This document shows positions 54,060 to 62,000 of a DNA stretch of 64,000 nucleotides, in pieces (positions within the stretch are counted from its first letter, which is position 1; each line of letters opens with the position of its first letter). A program made the position numbers and the translations under genes. The stretch comes from Actinobacillus equuli. GTDB taxonomy: Bacteria; Pseudomonadota; Gammaproteobacteria; Enterobacterales; Pasteurellaceae. The DNA is taken from NCBI RefSeq assembly GCF_900636745.1, contig NZ_LR134310.1, forward strand, positions 186,001-250,000. Reading direction: 5' to 3'. A model generated the notes under the pieces. It ran no database searches. It saw only the letters and a program-made list of their open reading frames with translations, and had not been told where the DNA came from.

Positions 54060-54647
54060 ATGTTAATTGGCTATGCTCGAGTTTCAACAGAAGATCAAAA
54101 TTTAGAGCTTCAAATTGATGCCCTCACTAAAGTAGGGTGTGAAAAGATTTTTAATGATAAAGACTCTCGTACTTCATTTAATCGCCCAGGATTATTAGAG
54201 GCCCTCGAATATTTAAGAGAAGGCGATACATTAGTTATATGGAAGCTAGACCGCTTAGGTGGTAAAACTAAGAATTTACTTGAACTTTTTGATTCTCTGC
54301 AACAAAGAAATATCAATTTAAAAAGCATTAAAGATTCAATTGATACAGGTTCAGCAATTGGTAAATTATTTTTTCATTTCAGTTCTGCATTAGCAGAGTT
54401 TGAAGTTGATATCCTTAGAGAAAGAACTCGGGCAGGCTTAGCCGCTGCTCGTGCGCGCGGACGATTAGGTGGAAGACCAAAGTCTCTTAATGAAAACCAA
54501 AAACAACAAGCCTTTGACTTGTATTACAGTAAAAAGCATACCGTAAATAGCATATGTAAAACGCTCAACATTTCTAAAGGAACATTTTATAACTACCTGA
54601 AACAGGAAAAAGACTTAAACGGCAAAAGGATAAAGGAAAGCCCCTAA
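54060..54647 (+). CDS. serine recombinase (resolvase/invertase family)
   Basis: 195 residues from MLIGYARVSTEDQN. The catalytic Ser is in ARVSTEDQN (about residue 9), followed by DKDSRTSFNRPGL, WKLDRLGGKTKNLLEL, and LAEFEVDILRERTRAGLAAARARGRLGGRP, then a C-terminal helix-turn-helix. Arg in the LDRLG segment is present; note LGGKT where invertases have LGRS. An in-frame frame extends to 53883, but that part contains the palindrome and is not family-like. It may resolve dimers of the circular element. Confidence 0.88.
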   Translation: MLIGYARVSTEDQNLELQIDALTKVGCEKIFNDKDSRTSFNRPGLLEALEYLREGDTLVIWKLDRLGGKTKNLLELFDSLQQRNINLKSIKDSIDTGSAIGKLFFHFSSALAEFEVDILRERTRAGLAAARARGRLGGRPKSLNENQKQQAFDLYYSKKHTVNSICKTLNISKGTFYNYLKQEKDLNGKRIKESP

Positions 54648-54720
54648 GGGCTTTTAAGGGTAACCTTTCCAAGGGGAAAGGTCTTACCCAAAAAGGCGAA
54701 AAGGCCAAAGGGCCTATTCT
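54641..54720 (+). repeat. hairpin cluster between resolvase and relaxase
   Basis: GCCCCTAAGGGC, then GGGTAACCTTTCC / GGAAAGGTCTTACCC (54658-54690), then GGCCAAAGGGCC. Three stems in 80 bases upstream of the relaxase. The GGGTAA-CCTTTCC stem includes the same GGAAAG/CTTTCC flavour as the early-operon leaders but no RBS pairing. Could be a terminator or transfer-origin region. Confidence 0.45.
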
Positions 54721-54745
54721 TCCACTACATCATAGAGATTATGTT

Positions 54746-56659
54746 ATGCTAAAAATGTTCACTAAACTTTTAAAAAAAGAGCCTTCACCATTACCTACAT
54801 CAGAGCCAGATAATACTCATCTAATCCAAGACAAAGATGGTTGGATTTATCCTAGAAATGCCAATGAATTACTTAGTACTGATTTACGAAAAAAATACCT
54901 TGGATTACTTTGGCAGCAAGTTTCTATGGATAGAAAAATGTTTAATACACTTTATCAGAAGCCAATAGAAAATTACGCTGAGATTGTACAGTTATTACCC
55001 GCTTCAGAAGCCCATCATCACTCACATATAGGTGGTATGCTTGATCACGGTTTAGAAGTTATTGCCTTCTCTGCTAAATTGCGCCAAAGCTACGTTTTAC
55101 CACCGAATGCAGCTCCAGAAGATCAATCTAAACAACGTGATGCTTGGACTGCGGCAGCTATTTATATTGCCCTAGTTCATGATATTGGGAAAGTTATTAC
55201 AGACATTGAAATTATTCTAAAAGATGGTACACGATGGTTTGCATGGAATGGAATACCATCTCAACCTTATAAATTCAAATATATTAAAGGTAGAGATTAT
55301 GAGCTTCACCCTGTTATAGGTAGCTTTCTTGCAAATCAATTAATCCCGAAATCAGCATTTGATTGGATTGCACAATTCCCAGAAGTCTTATCATCATTAA
55401 TGTACGCAATGTCCGGACATTATGATAAAGCAGGATTATTATCTGAAATTGTTCAAAAAGCTGATCAACACAGTGTTACAGTTGCCTTGGGAGGTGATGT
55501 AAATAAATTGGTACAACGCCCTGTCAATTCACTAGCAAAACAACTAGTCATGGCATTACGCTATTTATTGGAACACAAGATTAAACTTAATACTCCTAAA
55601 GGACCGGCTGATGGTTGGTTTACAGAAGACGGATTATGGTTAATGAGCAAAACTACTGCTGATAGTATTCGGGCTTATTTATTGGGACAAGGGATTTCAG
55701 TACCTAAAGATAATGGAAAATTATTTGATGAAATGCAATCCCTAGGGATTGTAGAGGCAACGACTGAGGGAACTGCAATATGGCATTGTCGAATTCAGGC
55801 TGATTCGGGTTGGACTCCGCCGTCATCATTTACCTTATTAAAAATAAAGCCTGAAGTTGCTTGGGAAAATGTCAGTGTTAGACCACAATATTTTGCGGGT
55901 AAAGTCAAAATAGATACTAATTCACATGTAGGCGAAAATTTATCTATGTCGAAGCAAGAAATTGTGGTGCCGGAAAATATCCCTCCAGCACCTGAGATAA
56001 GCAATATACAACAAGAAACTGAAACAGCCCATAAAATTGAAGAAACTGTATCTACAGCTGAAATAGAAAATGATTTGACAGAACAGTTGCTGAATATGTT
56101 TGATGCAAACATTAATTCTGAATCAGCACAAAATAATATATCTGCTGCACCAGTAATTGATAATGTAGAGCCAAATGAACCTTATATTGAACCAGTAAAT
56201 AAAGTAGAGCAAGTACATCCCCAGAAATGTAACCATACAACGACAGCCCCTATTGAAGATTCTCACTTGGGTAAACAGTTTGTTGATTGGTTAAAACAAG
56301 GAATTGATCAGAATAAATTTGCAATTAGCAAAAATACAGCAAAGCTACATATTGTTGATGGGGCACTATTTATCGTATCTCCAACAATATTTGAACAATT
56401 TCTACAAGAAGCAGGATTACCTTACGATAAAGATGCCATTACAAATTTACAGTATCGATTTCAAGACCTAGGATTGCATACTCCTAAAAATGTAATGAGA
56501 AAAGGTAAGCCTGATAGTATAAATTTCTGGCGTTGTGCTGTCGCAGGACCAAGAAAAACTTCATATTTAACAGGATATTTGATAAAAGATACTCGTCTCT
56601 TTTTTGGAGATAAAATCTTGTTAAATAATTTATGCCTAACTTTACAAGAAAAGGAGTAA
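54746..56659 (+). CDS. traI: MobH-family relaxase TraI (TIGR03760-like)
   Basis: 637 residues. The MobH HD-type core has SEAHHHSHIGGMLDHGLEV near residue 90 and ALVHDIGKVITD near 143. A Ser/Glu-rich linker (about 385-500) leads to a C-terminal domain (FVDWLKQGIDQNKFAISKNTAKLHIVDGALFIVSP, DUF1528-like). It nicks oriT and leads the strand into the recipient. Followed after 4 bases by the integrase start, with AAAGGAG of the integrase at the relaxase end. Confidence 0.9.
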   Translation: MLKMFTKLLKKEPSPLPTSEPDNTHLIQDKDGWIYPRNANELLSTDLRKKYLGLLWQQVSMDRKMFNTLYQKPIENYAEIVQLLPASEAHHHSHIGGMLDHGLEVIAFSAKLRQSYVLPPNAAPEDQSKQRDAWTAAAIYIALVHDIGKVITDIEIILKDGTRWFAWNGIPSQPYKFKYIKGRDYELHPVIGSFLANQLIPKSAFDWIAQFPEVLSSLMYAMSGHYDKAGLLSEIVQKADQHSVTVALGGDVNKLVQRPVNSLAKQLVMALRYLLEHKIKLNTPKGPADGWFTEDGLWLMSKTTADSIRAYLLGQGISVPKDNGKLFDEMQSLGIVEATTEGTAIWHCRIQADSGWTPPSSFTLLKIKPEVAWENVSVRPQYFAGKVKIDTNSHVGENLSMSKQEIVVPENIPPAPEISNIQQETETAHKIEETVSTAEIENDLTEQLLNMFDANINSESAQNNISAAPVIDNVEPNEPYIEPVNKVEQVHPQKCNHTTTAPIEDSHLGKQFVDWLKQGIDQNKFAISKNTAKLHIVDGALFIVSPTIFEQFLQEAGLPYDKDAITNLQYRFQDLGLHTPKNVMRKGKPDSINFWRCAVAGPRKTSYLTGYLIKDTRLFFGDKILLNNLCLTLQEKE

Positions 56660-56663
56660 GTAC

Positions 56664-57582
56664 ATGGAAAAGTTAGTATCTTTTAATAAGCTATTAGAAC
56701 AATTTTTTTTTCTACCGCAGTTATTTACGTCCAGATACTAAACGTAGTTACAAAAACATAATAAATATTATCCAGCAAAGATTTCCAGATAGATCTGCAG
56801 ACAGTATTAATAATATTGATTTAATTACCTGGAGAAATGAAATTCTAGATGTCAAAATTAAACCAGTTACATGGAATAATTATGTGAGACATCTAAAAGC
56901 TATATACAATGTTGGTATTAAATACAATATCCTCCAGATTTCAAATAATCCGTTTTATGGGCTTTTTATTAAAGAATCTAAGCGCAAGAAGAAGACTTTG
57001 TCGAAAGAACAGTTGGATAAATTAAGTTATGCATTAAATGGGAATATCGTATTACCAGAAATGCTAAAGCCAAGTTGGTTTATTAATTGCTTGGTAATGA
57101 CGTTACGTTGCACCGGCATAAGACGTTCTCAATTAGTACAACTACAAATACAAGATGTAGACCTCAACCGTAGAATTATTTATATTTCGCCAGAGATTAA
57201 TAAAAATCACGACTATCATATTGTGCCAATTTCCGATAATTTATATCCCCACATAGAGCTATTAGTTGAAGAACTAAGAAAACAGAAGCAGCCTTTAGAT
57301 AGTCAATTATTTAACTTCAATCTCTTTTCTAAAGTAACCCGTAGAAAAGGAAAGCCTATGAGTGTAGATCAGGTTACTCATATATTTAGACGTATATCTG
57401 AAGTTGTTGGATTTACCTCATCTCCTCATCGCTTTAGACATACAGTTGCAACATCATTAATGAAGAATCCGGAAAATGTTTATGTTGTTCAGAAATTACT
57501 AGGGCACAAAGATATTAGCGTTACATTAGGATATATAGAACATGACGTGGAAATGTTAAGAGATTCAGTAAACTTATTATAG
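56664..57582 (+). pseudogene. int: tyrosine integrase, frame broken in a T9 run (slippery site)
   Basis: ATG at 56664 with AAGGAGTAAGTAC upstream opens a frame that ends after 25 codons. Dropping one T from the nine at 56703-56711 gives a single 305-residue protein: core-binding FYRSYLRPDTKRSYKNI, then catalytic Arg in CTGIRRSQL, HxxR in SPHRFRH, LLGHKD and Tyr in TLGYIEHD. All catalytic residues are intact. The sequence at the shift, TTT CTA, would allow +1 re-pairing of tRNA-Phe on TTC. So it is a pseudogene, a phase-variable gene, a frameshifted gene or a sequencing error in a homopolymer. Confidence 0.85.
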
Positions 57583-57609
57583 CTACTAAAGAAAGGAGTT
57601 AGAAAAATG

Positions 57610-57630
57610 ATGGGGAACTAAGTTCCCCAT
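57610..57630. terminator. hairpin after the integrase
   Basis: ATGGGGAAC / GTTCCCCAT, 9-bp perfect with a 3-base loop, 27 bases after the integrase stop. No T run, so a weak terminator. Confidence 0.5.
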
Positions 57631-57738
57631 TAATGTTAGCCACTGCCTAACGCATCAATATTGCTCATTATAAGCTGGCCTTGATACCGGCTCCTACGGG
57701 TCCCTGCTTTGTTTTAAGACTGGGGGAACATTGCTCTG

Positions 57739-58293
57739 TCACTCAGAGCATTTGTCATACTGATAGTCAAAATATACTTTTTCTGTATTATCTTGTAAGT
57801 GGATTGACTTAATGCTAATTACTTTATCCCCATGAGGGAATTCATTCATACTTTTTAAATTTAATAGTGATTGAGGAACAAAAATATGTTCATCATTGAT
57901 TAGAGTCAGTGCAAAAATTTGTTTTTTTGTTCTAAGTGCTTTATCAAAATGCAAGTGTAAGTAGATAGCACGATCAGCTAAACTAATTTCAGCACTAAGC
58001 AGAAATTTCACTGATTGCAATAATGAAAGTTTTAGAAATGTGGTACCATCATCTTTTACGCCCATTTTAGAAAGATCTAGTTTCTTAGATATTGCGGCAC
58101 GAAAAAATTTAGCAGCTCCATCAGTATATCGTATACCACATAGATGCATGAAATTTGTACGTTTAAATATGACAGTAATTTCTTGATTTTCTGTACGATA
58201 GATAACTTTTTTATTTATGAAATGATCATTGAAGAATTTTGCTGCTTCTTCGATAAGATTAATATATCGTCCTAATTTTGCTTGTTCTTTCAT
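57739..58293 (-). CDS. probable PBECR4-like (barnase/EndoU/colicin/RelE-fold) nuclease-domain protein
   Basis: 184 residues, no signal peptide. FKRTNFMHLCGIRYTDGAAKFFRAAISKKL (about 48-77), with a His followed by LCGI, resembles from memory the PBECR4 domain of phage- and ICE-borne toxins. The rest is strand-rich (KVISIKSIHLQDNTEKVYFDYQYD). It sits between int and attR, reading leftward, with a large palindrome just before its start. It could be a toxin, an antidefence gene or a regulator; no obvious antitoxin lies beside it. Confidence 0.45.
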   Translation of the reverse strand: MKEQAKLGRYINLIEEAAKFFNDHFINKKVIYRTENQEITVIFKRTNFMHLCGIRYTDGAAKFFRAAISKKLDLSKMGVKDDGTTFLKLSLLQSVKFLLSAEISLADRAIYLHLHFDKALRTKKQIFALTLINDEHIFVPQSLLNLKSMNEFPHGDKVISIKSIHLQDNTEKVYFDYQYDKCSE

Positions 58294-58305
58294 ATCATAG
58301 TTATC

Positions 58306-58329
58306 TTAATTCATTGTACAATGAATTAA
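58306..58329. promoter_or_regulatory. 24-bp perfect palindrome upstream of the 58293 gene
   Basis: TTAATTCATTGT followed at once by its exact complement (58306-58317 and 58318-58329). On the minus strand it contains TACAAT, usable as a -10, 21 bases before the start codon. Fits an operator for self-repression. Confidence 0.6.
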
Positions 58330-58349
58330 GCCCACGAAAGTGGGCTTAA
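58326..58349. terminator. hairpin overlapping the palindrome
   Basis: TTAAGCCCAC GAAA GTGGGCTTAA, 10-bp stem with a stable GAAA loop. It overlaps the right edge of the palindrome by 4 bases. Confidence 0.5.
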
Positions 58350-58363
58350 AAAATTTGAATGTT

Positions 58364-58471
58364 AGTTTTTCTGATGTCTGCCATCTGCTAGGCCTTAATT
58401 ATCCTAGATTTGTTTCAAGTTTTTCTGATGCTTGCCATCTGCTAGGCTTTAATTATCCTAGATTTGTTTCA
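58364..58471. repeat. two tandem 54-bp repeats near the right end of the element
   Basis: Units 58364-58417 and 58418-58471 differ at three positions. Each contains CTAGG and CCTAGATTTG (CTAGGCCTTAATTATCCTAG is itself partly palindromic). Typical of integrase arm or excisionase sites near attR. Confidence 0.75.
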
Positions 58472-58742
58472 GATTGACTATGTGCTAACCCACATTGCGC
58501 ATTTAAGGCTACGCTAACCTTTGTATTAGTATATTGGGGATTCTATAGATAAAAGTCAAGTGTTTTCTCACAAGAACTGTAAGTTATCTACATTCAGGCT
58601 TTACAAACATAAAAAAGCTGTGTAGGATCAATAATGTTGATTAAGTGATCAACAATACCCATTTTGGGATGTATTGGCTAGGTACACCCAGATAATAGGA
58701 AGTATTTTAGCGGTTTTGACTAGAATATATTCCTACGCACTT
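58472..58742. other. gene-free right end of the element
   Basis: No frame with an RBS. Visible: TTGATTAAGTGATCAACAA (58633-58651, near-palindrome) and CTACGCA at 58733-58739, the inverted partner of TGCGTAG just inside the left end. Likely holds integrase and excisionase sites. Confidence 0.5.
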
Positions 58743-58754
58743 GATTCAAAATCC
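58743..58754 (+). repeat. attR core
   Basis: GATTCAAAATCC, identical to the attL core at 14075-14086. Outside it, the tRNA sequence continues. Confidence 0.88.
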
Positions 58755-58798
58755 GCCGTTGAATAAACGTGTCGGTTCGAGTCCGACCCTAGGCACCA
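58743..58798 (+). pseudogene. 3' fragment of chromosomal tRNA-Leu(CAA)
   Basis: Runs from the anticodon loop through the variable arm, the T arm GTCGG TTCGAGT CCGAC and the acceptor strand to CCA at 58796-58798. Completes the 5' fragment at 14045-14086 to 86 nt. Not expected to be made as tRNA while the element is integrated. Confidence 0.9.
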
Positions 58799-58884
58799 AA
58801 TCTTTTTATCTTCCTTATAAATTTCCTTTTTACTCATTAAAGTAAGCTTTTCTTATTATTCATTTTTATAATTTGCCACGTACA

Positions 58885-58930
58885 ACAAGCGGTTTAATTT
58901 GCTGAATTTTTTGCAAATTAAACCGCTTAT
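58885..58930. terminator. inverted Apl-type uptake-signal pair
   Basis: ACAAGCGGTTTAATTTGC at 58885 faces GCAAATTAAACCGCTT at 58913-58928, a 16-bp perfect stem. Confidence 0.75.
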
Positions 58931-58965
58931 TATTTTCTATTTGATAATAGCTGGATATAAAAAAT

Positions 58966-58990
58966 GCAGCCCTAAGGCTGCATTTTTACT
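58966..58990 (-). terminator. terminator downstream of the adhesin
   Basis: AAAATGCAGCC CTAA GGCTGCATTTTT, symmetrical, 22 bases beyond the adhesin stop. Confidence 0.88.
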
Positions 58991-59011
58991 ATGTGCTTAT
59001 TTAAGCTTTAA

Positions 59012-62000
59012 TTACCACTGATAACCAACACCTACAGAACCACCTAAGTCTCCGCGAGTATTTGCATTACCTTGTAATTTAAGAATCACTTTACCGTTAT
59101 CGCTTGAACGAGAGTAACCCACCGCTAATGCACTTTCACCTTTGAAAGTACCCGCTGCGGCAGCAACCATCGATTTACCCGGGATATAAACTTGTGGTAA
59201 ACCTGCTGCTGCATTCGCTCCTGCAATACCTGCACGTAACTCTTTATTCACCTTATTAATACGGTTATGAACATTGCCTGTGGCCGCTTTCAATTGGCTC
59301 ACATTAACGGCATCAGTATCAGCTTCACCGGCTTTCACATTTGTGATTTTATTGCCTGCTGCATCAATACCTGATTTAGTTACGCTCGGACCATTTGTAA
59401 TCTTCACGCCATCAGAATCAATTGTCGTATCACCTGCTTTTACCGTATTTGCTGTTACTGAATCAACATTTAGATCTTTCGCCAATTTCACCGTTAAAGT
59501 ACCGTTACCATCAGAAACCACGCCGATATTATTATCTGCAAGTTTAGCTTCATCGGTAACACCGCCTTTAACCATTACGGTAGAACCTAATTTACGTTCT
59601 GAAGCAGCTCCGGTATCACCTGCAAATGTTAGCGGTTTAACAACTTCATTATTGAGATTGTTAATTGCTTCTCCTACATTATTTGCAGTCGCAGTAGAAC
59701 CATCTGTCTTCGTAACTGTATATGTCGGCGCCGTAACATTGCCTTTGTCATCAACTGTTGAGTGACCGCCTAGGTAATTAGCAATATTTTGGTTCGCTGC
59801 ATAAAGCTGAGAACCATTAACCGCTTGTGTGCTAGCTGGTGAAATATCGCCGTCTGCTACACCAGTTACTTTGTTATCGCCGGCATTAATGCCATCCGCT
59901 TTAACCGTCACATTACCAATCGTTAAACTACCTTTATCGGTTAAATCAAGGTTGTTTGATAGTGTTACGTTAAACTCGGTGTTATTACCTTTCGTGCTCG
60001 ATGTTACATTTAAGTTTTTGTTACCCGCTACTACTGTTGAAGTTAACTCAGAGTCAGTAATCGCTTTCGCTACATCATCCGCAGTCGCAAACGTATCGCC
60101 AGTAGTATCTGCCGTAACAGTAACATTACCATTACCGTCTTTATTCACCGTTAAACCTGATTTGTTTACGTTGAATGTAACATCCGTTTTCGTACCGTTA
60201 GATGTAACATCTGCGGTTGTGCCACTACCATTCACAAAGTTAACTTGATTGCCAGCAGTTACCTTATCTTTTTCAACACCGTTGCCTTGGATTGCCCAAG
60301 ATACGTTGTTTAATGCATTTACCACATCACCTACAGTTGCAAAGCTATTATTCGCTTTATCACCTGTTGCTGGCGTTTCCGCTACACCGGTTGTACTATT
60401 GATAGTCACTGGTGCTTTGTTTACTTCAACGGTGTAAATGGTTTGTCCATTATCACCTTTTTTCGGTGTTACGGTCGTTGTATTACCGTTTGCTAACTCG
60501 GTTTTCGCTGCGGCTGTTTTCGCATCTAATTGCGATACGTTTACTGCATCTGTTGGTTTTGTACCTGCTGCAACATTAGAGATAACTTTGTTACCTGCAT
60601 CAATACCTTTATTCGTGATACTTGGACCGTCTTTAATGGTTAAACCTTGGTCATTTAAGGTCGTGTTACCCGTAGTTACCGAGCTAAACGTTGGATTTTC
60701 ACTAATCTTAATTACTAATTTACCATCCTCTGTATCCACACGAATATTCTTCGCACTTGCTACTGCGTCCGCGGCTAACTCACCTACAATTGCTAATGTA
60801 TCACTTAAATTTTTATGAATTACATCGTTTGCGTTGTTACCCACAAAATTTAAGCCTGCATTGGTTAAGTTGGTTGTTGCGTTAAATAACTGACCGCCAT
60901 TTACCGCTTCTTTACTACCTGCCTCAACTTTGCCATCTTTTACATTGCTGATTGTTGTATTCGCTGCATCAATACCGTTTTTCGTCATACTTGGACCATT
61001 ATTAATGGTTACGCCATCATTATTGATCTTCGTATCACCTACCGTTACATTGCTAAAGGTTGGTTTATCACTAGTTGCAATCGAAATCTTACCGTTTGCT
61101 TGCGTGATATTGATGTTTTTGCCTGCGTCAATCGTAACAAGCTCACCCATATTGATTTGTTCGGTGGTATTACCCGTTACCGAACCGTCCGATGCGCTAG
61201 TTGTAATATTCCAGCCTTTTGCAACTTCATTACTTACATTGTTAATGTTATTTGTAACATTTGTGATGTTGTCTGTTAGCTGCTCTACATTCACCGCATC
61301 TGTCGGTTTTGTACCTGCTGCAACATTAGAGATAACTTTGTTACCTGCATCAATGCCGTTATCGGTAATACTTGGGCCGTTTTTAATGGTTAAACCTTTA
61401 TCATTTAAAGTCGTGTTGCCCGTCGTTACCGTAGTAAACGTTGGGTTTTCACTGAGCTTAATCACTAATTTGCCGTTTTCTGTATCGACACGAACGTTCT
61501 TCGCACTTGCTGTAGCAGTATTCGCTAACTCACCCACAATCGCTAATGTTTGGCTTAAGTTTTTATGAATTACACCGCTTGCATTGTTACCCACAAAATT
61601 TAAACCTGCATTGGTTAAGTTGGTTGTTGCGTTAAATAACTGACCGCCATTTACCGCTTCTTTACTACCTGCCTCAACTTTGCCGTCTTTTACATTGCTG
61701 ATTGTTGTATTTGCTGCATCAATACCTTTATTAGTCATACTTGGACCATTATTAATGGTTACACCATCATTATTGATCTTCGTATCACCTACCGTTACAT
61801 TACTGAACGTTGGTTTATCGCTAGTCGCAATCGAAATCTTACCGTCTGTTTGAGTAATATTGATGTTCTTACCTGCGTCAATCGTTACCGTATCGCCCAT
61901 CTTCACATTCGTTAAGCTGGTACCGTCTACCGAACCGTTTGATGCTGAAGTCGTAATATTCCAGCCTTTATTTACAGTATTCGTCACATTCGTTACGTTT

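Larger units (their letters stand above)
14075..58742. mobile_element. integrative and conjugative element of the ICEHin1056/PFGI-1 class (about 44.7 kb)
   Basis: The element is bounded by 12-bp direct repeats in a split tRNA-Leu. It carries partition/replication genes, a full GI-type T4SS gene set (TIGR037xx families named PFGI-1 class), a MobH relaxase and a tyrosine integrase at the right end. Gene order matches what is known of ICEHin1056 and its relatives in Pasteurellaceae such as ICEApl1, which also use tRNA-Leu. Uptake signals are almost absent inside: I saw one exact ACAAGCGGT, at 50345. No resistance cargo is recognised. The integrase frame is broken, so mobility may currently be reduced. 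Confidence 0.92.

Noticed and set aside
56884-57582. A shorter integrase starting with GTG at 56884
   Set aside because: This codon falls inside the core-binding domain, has no RBS, and the missing N-terminus is present upstream in another frame across the T9 run.
58364-58471. CRISPR array
   Set aside because: Only two units in direct tandem with no spacers and no cas genes.
14075-58742. Antibiotic- or metal-resistance cargo
   Set aside because: I checked each frame in the element and recognise none; accessory genes are of unknown or conjugation-related type.
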